From NCBI RefSeq assembly GCF_000003815.2, contig NC_049997.1, positions 6,553,919-6,617,918 on the forward strand: 64,000 nucleotides of DNA. The letters run 5' to 3'. Origin of the DNA: Branchiostoma floridae. Lineage: Eukaryota > Chordata > Leptocardii > Amphioxiformes > Branchiostomatidae. A program made the translations under genes and the position numbers. The notes below the pieces were generated by a model. That model was not told where the DNA came from, made no database searches, and worked only from the letters and a program-made list of their open reading frames with translations. This document shows, piece by piece, positions 58,352 through 64,000 of this stretch (positions are counted from its first letter, which is position 1; every line of letters begins with the position of its first letter).

Positions 58352-58390
58352 GGTTACCGAGTCCCTGCAGATGAAGCCGAGATCGTCTTC

Positions 58391-58504
58391 TCTCACGTAC
58401 AGAATCTCTTAGGTCCGTGCACAGTCTAGATCCGTACAGAAAGTTTTAGGTCCGCACAGAAAGTCTCAGGTCCGTACAGAAAGTCTTAGGTCAGTACAGA
58501 ATCC
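58391..58504. promoter_or_regulatory. 20-bp tandem repeat upstream of the start codon
   Basis: About five to six units of AGGTCCGTACAGAAAGTCTT with small changes, 40-150 bp upstream of the ATG, so in the 5' UTR or promoter. Further single matches near 58600 and 58665. One unit reads AGGTCA. Function unknown. Confidence 0.6.
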
Positions 58505-60099
58505 GCCCGCACTCGCACCTGTTGCCTCGGATCGCGCTCGCCGTCGATAAATGTTTTGTCGGTGTCACCACGAAGCCAAGACGTTTGATGGTGTCTTAAG
58601 TCCGTACAGGGAAACCTGAGTGCGTGTTCTTCGTTTTTTTTCAAGACGTTGCTGAGTCTCACTGCAGTCCGCACAGAAAAAACGCGCGTGTCCGTGCCTC
58701 CGGTGAAGACGCTAAACTGTGTTCGATTCGAAGAAAAACAGCGCGTCCTTGGTTCGTAGTTAAGGTCATTTAAGGTTCCGTCGCTTTGCGTACATATTTT
58801 GACAGTTGTTATGACGACGTTTGAAAATAGGTCGTCAAGTTGGAGAAGAGTACAATGGTGTTTGGAAGGTGTTGTCGCAGATCTTCCAGCAGAATGGATA
58901 ACTGCTATAGACATCATGAAATATGTATGAGTCTCTTTCATGTTTCACCGTTTTATCACTCTTCTCGCTACGTGGTAACGCCTTTCGCTTCGCTCCAAAC
59001 CAAGGACGTTACATCAGGATGTAACGTCCTTGCTCCAAACTAAACAATTCTGAAAGAGACCTTGAAAAATGTGACGATCATTTTTTAATATTTTACTTGA
59101 AATATTTAACTACAAAAGACTTGCTGAATAAGGCATTGAAAAATCAAGAAAACTCGAGTACGTGATATTTAGAGTTTTTGACTTGTGAAATTCTTCTCTC
59201 ATTCATTATCATGAATTTGTTGCCAGTTGTGTATATACGTTTTATTTTTATTTTGTTAGTTTTTCATTGGTATGTGTTGGGCCATGCCAATACAAAGACG
59301 AATTTTCAGAGCGAGGTCCCGGTTTGGTAATGTGACCTAACACAGGCTTTTCATTTGACGACATCTGCGCCATGTGTACAGCGTACTAATCTCCAACCAG
59401 ATCCACGGTACGTAATGTATAGTATCAAACTTCCCTTAAGTAGGTGCCCGTTTGACTCCCTTAGCCGGCTACACTCCTTGGCCAGCTTTGATACTATCTT
59501 ATGGCACCGTAGGATCTGCTTGGAGATTACAGCGTACGTCTATAAAACACAAGAAAATGCAACTACCAATCCCGCCAATCTGACAGTCTGAGGGATTTAA
59601 ATCATTATCATTATGACGTCATTGCATGAAAAGTCTAAAAGATGTCCAGAACATGTCGGGACCTAACATCTGCTTAGACTTAGTTAGAGAATATGAAATT
59701 GCTGAAATAGTTCAAATAATGTTGGCCATTTGTATATTGTCTATGATAGTGACAACAGAGAGCAGTTAACTAGTTCCCACAATAACATCCAAGCAGATGT
59801 TAGGCGGAACATGAATGATCGTGACACCCTCCCAACATCTGCTTGGAGATGGCTCCATCAGCAAATCCTGCAAACACGCAACCCGGATATGCGTGACGTC
59901 ACGCCAAAGTAAACACAAAGTGACTTAATTCCCCTGCCCATATGCAGCTCCAAAGTCAGTTTCCAGGGTTCTCAATCAAATTTTAGCACCGTATGTAGAC
60001 TTCTTGAAATTTCTATCGGGACAAAAATCATCATTTTCTACCAAAAGAACGCAACAAGTTGTCAGGAGGTTAACTCGAATCTACAGGTCCTCAATACGC
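58505..60099. other. Upstream flank
   Basis: Contains a perfect 14-bp-arm hairpin at 58999-59028 (AAGGACGTTACATC and inverse) and the MITE at 59387-59529. No convincing gene on either strand. Confidence 0.5.
59387..59529. mobile_element. MITE with TAATCTCC ends
   Basis: 143 bp; the left end TAATCTCCAACCAGATCC is inverted at the right as GGATCTGCTTGGAGATTA. Related half-copies (ACATCTGCTTGGAGATGG) lie at 59650-59850, and CTCTCCAAGCAGAGG at 57873 and 63823 may be relics. Confidence 0.8.
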
Positions 60100-60192
60100 C
60101 GCTAACTTTCCAGTCCCGAGAAAGATGGCGGAAGTGCGGTAACACCAAGAAGTTCGACAAAAATCTGGACATTTTCCCCTCAAAATATCAAG
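60100..60192 (+). promoter_or_regulatory. Candidate first exon/core promoter of a plus-strand gene
   Basis: AAGATGGCGG at 60122-60131 matches the YY1-type motif found just downstream of many animal start sites, and CAAG followed by GTAAGAG at 60189-60199 is a good donor. The ATG there is closed after five codons, so the exon would be non-coding. Confidence 0.25.
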
Positions 60193-60864
60193 GTAAGAGC
60201 CATCTTCTTCCCATTTACAAATACACAATGACTTAAGAACATCCCACTTTCTTTAAGGAGTTGAATTATAGGCTCTTAGGACAATGCTATTGATCGTAAA
60301 TTAGTTTGAAGTCCGTTAGCTAGTAAGGGGTATACAGGGTATCCTTGTTCCGTAGACGTGGCCATGGGCACAAATAAAGTTAAAATATCTACGATCAAGT
60401 TTCATCTGAAAGCTTTGGACTTCCTTTTACATAATTCTAACAACGTTAGCAATGTTTAAGATGCTGTGACATCGTTGGCATGTTGTATTATGTGCTATAA
60501 AGGCGTCAGAGTGTTGAGTGGTGATCAAATCTTTACGATGTTTACACAAGGCAGGCCCGGTCGGTTGTGCAGTGATTTTGTATGTCTATATTTGTTTTGC
60601 TGGCGAGTTGGAGAAATATTTTGTTTTTCTCTTAGTTTATTGTATTTTTACACTAGCTGTCCGCATCAAACGTAATATGTATACCAGTACTTAGTATTTC
60701 AAATGTTGTTGTCTCTGTGTGTTATGCTGCCTGTATCGGAACCTCGACTAAAAAGGTAAAATTTGTGTTCTTTTCTACTGCTGGTGCTTCCTGAAGAAAA
60801 CGGTGCTTCCTTGCATTTTTAGAAAATAATTGTAACCAAAATCAGCAAGTACTGTACAGTAAAC

Positions 60865-61076
60865 TACTGTAAATGCTGAAATGTTCGCGGTGGATTAATG
60901 TTCGCGGTTTTCGCGGTGACCACTTCACCGCGAATTTAAAACCACCGCGGACATTTTTCTATTATGATATTAGATTGCAGTCTTTGGTGTTACCGCGAAC
61001 TTAAATCCACCACGAAAAGTCCTTTTTCCCGCTACCACGAAATTAAATCCCTGCGAACTTAAATACGTTTACAGTA
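60865..61076. mobile_element. MITE, TACTGTAAATGC family, copy 1
   Basis: TACTGTAAATGC at the left, inverse-like GTTTACAGTA at the right; interior of repeated TTCGCGGT and ACCGCGAA segments. 212 bp. Confidence 0.8.
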
Positions 61077-61414
61077 TATGGTATTGGTATACTCAGGCAC
61101 AGATGTTTTCACCATAGTCCTTCTAGCTTAAAAAGGATATCACAGCTGTTGTCAAATGTATGTCAGCCTATAATTAGCAAAACAATGAATGTGTCAAGAG
61201 CCATTGTAATGAGTAGGCCAGCCCATAATTTGGATTGAACACCCCATTCATTAACAAACTACACAAATTAACATTACCTTTGTGATTGTTTGGCTAGCAC
61301 AGTTACTAGTAGTATTTTTCTGTGTAAGCAAAGCCATCGAGTTAAGTTACAAGTACCAAGGAGCTTTCATCAACTCCTTGCAAGTACTAAGAAACTGGTA
61401 TGCTAGCAAAAGTT

Positions 61415-61595
61415 GTGAGATCGCGTGGCGTAATCGGCAGCGTGTTGGGTTCGAACCCTGTTGTGTCACAGAACTTGTGCCCTTGGTAAAGGCACTTTAC
61501 ACGACTTTCCCCACTTCACTCAGGTGAAAACGAGTACCTAGCTTCAGCTAGGGCCGTCCCTTGGATAGGACGTTAAATAAAGACATGCCATAATG
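61415..61595 (+). mobile_element. tRNA-derived SINE
   Basis: Head with TGGCGTAATCGGCAGCG and B box GGGTTCGAACCC, then CTTGTGCCCTTGG and GGATAGGACGTTAAATAAAG as in the 1.7-kb copy. Confidence 0.75.
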
Positions 61596-62511
61596 ATCAA
61601 CATGATGAAAAAAAATTGTGGGTACTAAAGGACTTGAAAGAATGAAAATGTTAGATATGATGTCAGCATGCAAGAGACTCGCATGGTGAGCTTTTTTTTT
61701 CAAATTTGGATCCTGTTGCAGTTGTCAAAGAAAAATGAAAGGACAAATCCTGCCAAATATTACAAATGCGATGTTTTTGTAAGAGTATTTATACTGTACA
61801 CTTTGGGAATGTGATCATATTAGCTTATCAAGCCTTATGCAAATCAAGACACAAAAGAAACCTCCCTTGTTTCCTTGGTAACTCAAGTATATGACACACA
61901 GTATATTTGTTTAAGGGTGCAGAGGTATGCATACCTTTTATAACCGAATCTTGGACTTTGGATTGCTGATCTCATCATGCGTAGGTAGCTGTTGGCACTA
62001 CAGTCTTCTGTATATGTGTATGTAATTATATTTATGTCATACCTGGGCCACGAAAACGTTCGATACAGGTGTTCTGGACTGGGTGATAACTTCTGTATCA
62101 CACAGGCTTCATAGTTGTATCACACAGGCTTCCTTCGAGTAAGTCAAACTATTTCGAGCGGGCCGAGTGCGGCACGGTTGACAATTTGAATAACAGATTC
62201 GGACGTTTATAGAATTGCTGTTACAATTTTTTGTTCGAGGACACAACATTTTTCCAACTTCTGGTGCATTTCATATCGAAACATGTGTTTTCTCAGGTAT
62301 ATGGTATATTCTGTATCACCCAAGGTACAAGCCCAACCGCGGTTAGGATCGCCCGCCGGCCGATCCGACCCAAGATTAGAGACATACAAACTCATCAGTA
62401 TTAGAGACATACTAGTACAAACTCATCAGGGACTCAGTTTCTTCAATACAGTTATTCTTTGATTTGCATGTTTACTCCATGAACATTGTGTGACTGACAC
62501 TTTCATTCCAG

Positions 62512-62670
62512 GAGACATTTAGCTGAAAATTAACATCATGAGCTCCAAAACAAGATCAAGCTGGAGACAGACCTGCTTCAAAGACAACAAGCTTTGTTTT
62601 GTTCTTGTTGCTCACAGTGTAGTGCTATTCTGTGTAAATAGACATTCTGCATTATCCATAGAGTACTTCT
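62512..62670 (+). other. Weak candidate coding exon
   Basis: A good acceptor (TTTCATTCCAG ending at 62511) precedes an ATG at 62538 and 47 open codons. Could be exon 2 of the gene suggested at 60.1 kb, but the peptide is unrecognised and no clear donor follows. Confidence 0.15.
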
Positions 62671-63171
62671 TTTCCGTATGTTAAGAGGTGTTATAAATTA
62701 CCCGCACAGTTCAGGACATGCCTTTGGTGTTGACCTATAGTGAAAGAATAGCTGTGTTCAGGGTGACGGCATTTCTTTGTACAACATTCTGTGCCAAGCA
62801 TTTTCAGCCAGCTGTTGCTGACTGATTTACATATCAAAAGAATGATTGATACCATGTCTTTATGTGTTAGGCTATTAATTCATCATAAATCTAAAGTCGC
62901 TTCAGTGGAAGCAGTGAGGTTTGAAAATACAAGCTGCAGTATTATTCCTGTGGGTTCATATATTTTTGCAGGAACCTTATTTCAGTAGAAGAGGAATTTT
63001 ATTTTATTTCATTTACATATATTTTGTGAGTTTAAGGCAAAAAGCACAATTTGCTTACATGAAACCTTCTAGAAGAGGAATGGCAGTACTACTAGTTTTC
63101 ATGGTCATAATTGAAACAAGTCTACACACTACTAGTGATAATACATGTACAATAGTCAAAGTAGGGTGACA

Positions 63172-63383
63172 TACTGTAAATGCATTTAAGTTCGCGGGGA
63201 CTTTCTTTTGCGGTAGCGGGAAAATGGAGTGTTCGCGGTGGTTTTAAGTTCGCGGTAGCGTCATAGACTGTAGTCACATACTGTAAATAGAAAAATGTTC
63301 ACAGTGGTTTTAACTTCGTGGTAGAATGGCCAATGCAAAAACCGCGAACATAAAATTACCGCGAACATTTTTGCATTTACAGT
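63172..63383. mobile_element. MITE, TACTGTAAATGC family, copy 2
   Basis: 212 bp like copy 1. Starts TACTGTAAATGCATTTAAGT and ends GCATTTACAGT, with TTCGCGGT repeats. A second internal ACATACTGTAAATAG suggests a nested or duplicated end. Confidence 0.8.
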
Positions 63384-63490
63384 GTTTGTGGTGTCACAAA
63401 TTTGTGGACGAGGGATGACCACAAAACAGTGAAAATGGAACCAATGCAAATATTTCAAAATTTACAGTATAGATTTTGTCTGAGAAGTAT

Positions 63491-63545
63491 ATAAATGCCA
63501 AATAGCAGTTACTCAAATTTTGAGTAACTGCTATTTGGCATTTAT
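63491..63545. repeat. Perfect palindrome, GTTACTCAA family
   Basis: Arms of about 26 nt (left arm contains AAATGCCAAATAGCAGTTAC) with almost no loop. Related to 2841-2922. Confidence 0.85.
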
Positions 63546-64000
63546 TTATCTATTTGGCATTTGTCCAATGATTTGTCACAATGCGGGCAGACCAGTTTTG
63601 AGAGCAAACAGACAAAGCCATGCTCTAGATCCTATAAGCCAAAGTCTCAATGCATCACCATTACTGCTACTACCCAGAAACCCAGATCAAACAACTTCTC
63701 CTGTTCTAGCTATCTTTCCAAAGTTCATGCATGTTTCTCTCTAGCAGAAATTTGGCTCCGACTGTTTTTGACATGATTTTATGAAGGCATTTTAATCAAG
63801 CTTTCTTGTTTGTACCGTTTTCTACTCTCCAAGCAGAGGTTGAATCGTGCAGATGTAGCAAACTTGCGCACTTCCATCATTTCCTCACTTCCAAAGGGCT
63901 TCAAATGGAATCGAACCTACGATTAACCCCCGACACTATTCATATCGCAAAATTATCATCCCCGATCCAACATATTTGCTCTCACCTTATCTCTTTATCA
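63546..64000. other. Right edge, nothing recognised
   Basis: No supported gene, RNA or element up to the window end. Confidence 0.4.

Noticed and set aside
58486-58941. 151-codon minus-strand open frame upstream of exon 1
   Set aside because: Lies in the 20-bp repeat and CpG-rich 5' region, has no recognisable domain and no consistent splice link to the gene.
1741-61490. tRNA genes (A and B box matches at 1.7, 32.2, 32.9 and 61.4 kb)
   Set aside because: No complete cloverleaf, and each is followed by a shared SINE body.
1-64000. CRISPR array or prokaryotic operon
   Set aside because: Spliced eukaryotic gene structure throughout; the regular repeats are duplicated exons, introns and mobile elements.

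Overview
The window looks like invertebrate-chordate genomic DNA, most likely amphioxus (Branchiostoma). That is an inference from three things: small phase-1 extracellular-domain exons, many short TIR elements and tRNA-derived SINEs in introns, and the mix of EGF, sushi and FN3 domains. There is one assembly gap (52587-52870).

Nearly everything from 19 to 58351 is one gene on the minus strand, read from high to low coordinates and running off the left edge. I placed 67 coding exons by splice sites, reading frame and phase. Together they give 11,428 nt (about 3,800 residues). Exon 1 (58267-58351) encodes a signal peptide. The rest is a modular extracellular protein. Its core is an unrecognised module of about 155-175 residues with eight conserved cysteines. 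It is always split into exon A (phase 1 to 2, three Cys, signature W-C-x-D-Y-x-x-L-C then R-P-T-G-C-G) and exon B (phase 2 to 1, five Cys, signature Y-N-S-D-P-Y-I, ending V-Y-T-V-C). It occurs 13 times (AB1-AB13, numbered in transcript order).

The copies form two blocks. The 5' block (about 53.4 to 29.4 kb) repeats the unit [microexon - A - B - sushi alpha - sushi beta], with units of 3-4.5 kb duplicated introns included. The 3' block (about 28.7 to 6.0 kb) repeats [A - B - EGF type I - EGF type II], with one sushi at the boundary. The 3' end in the window is EGF, EGF, EGF, a tenascin/laminin-like EGF, two FN3 domains and a Ser/Thr-rich linker exon. Except for the A/B junction, every exon is phase 1-1, so whole modules can be added or lost without a frameshift.

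Introns carry SINEs, MITE-like TIR elements, foldback palindromes, two 5'-truncated non-LTR retrotransposon pieces, microsatellites and a broken OTU-protease fragment on the plus strand. Because the units are recent duplicates, insertions present in one paralogous intron and absent from another can be ordered in time. From 58352 to 64000 is the gene's CpG-rich 5' region with a 20-bp tandem repeat, then sequence with MITEs, a SINE and a weak candidate plus-strand first exon.
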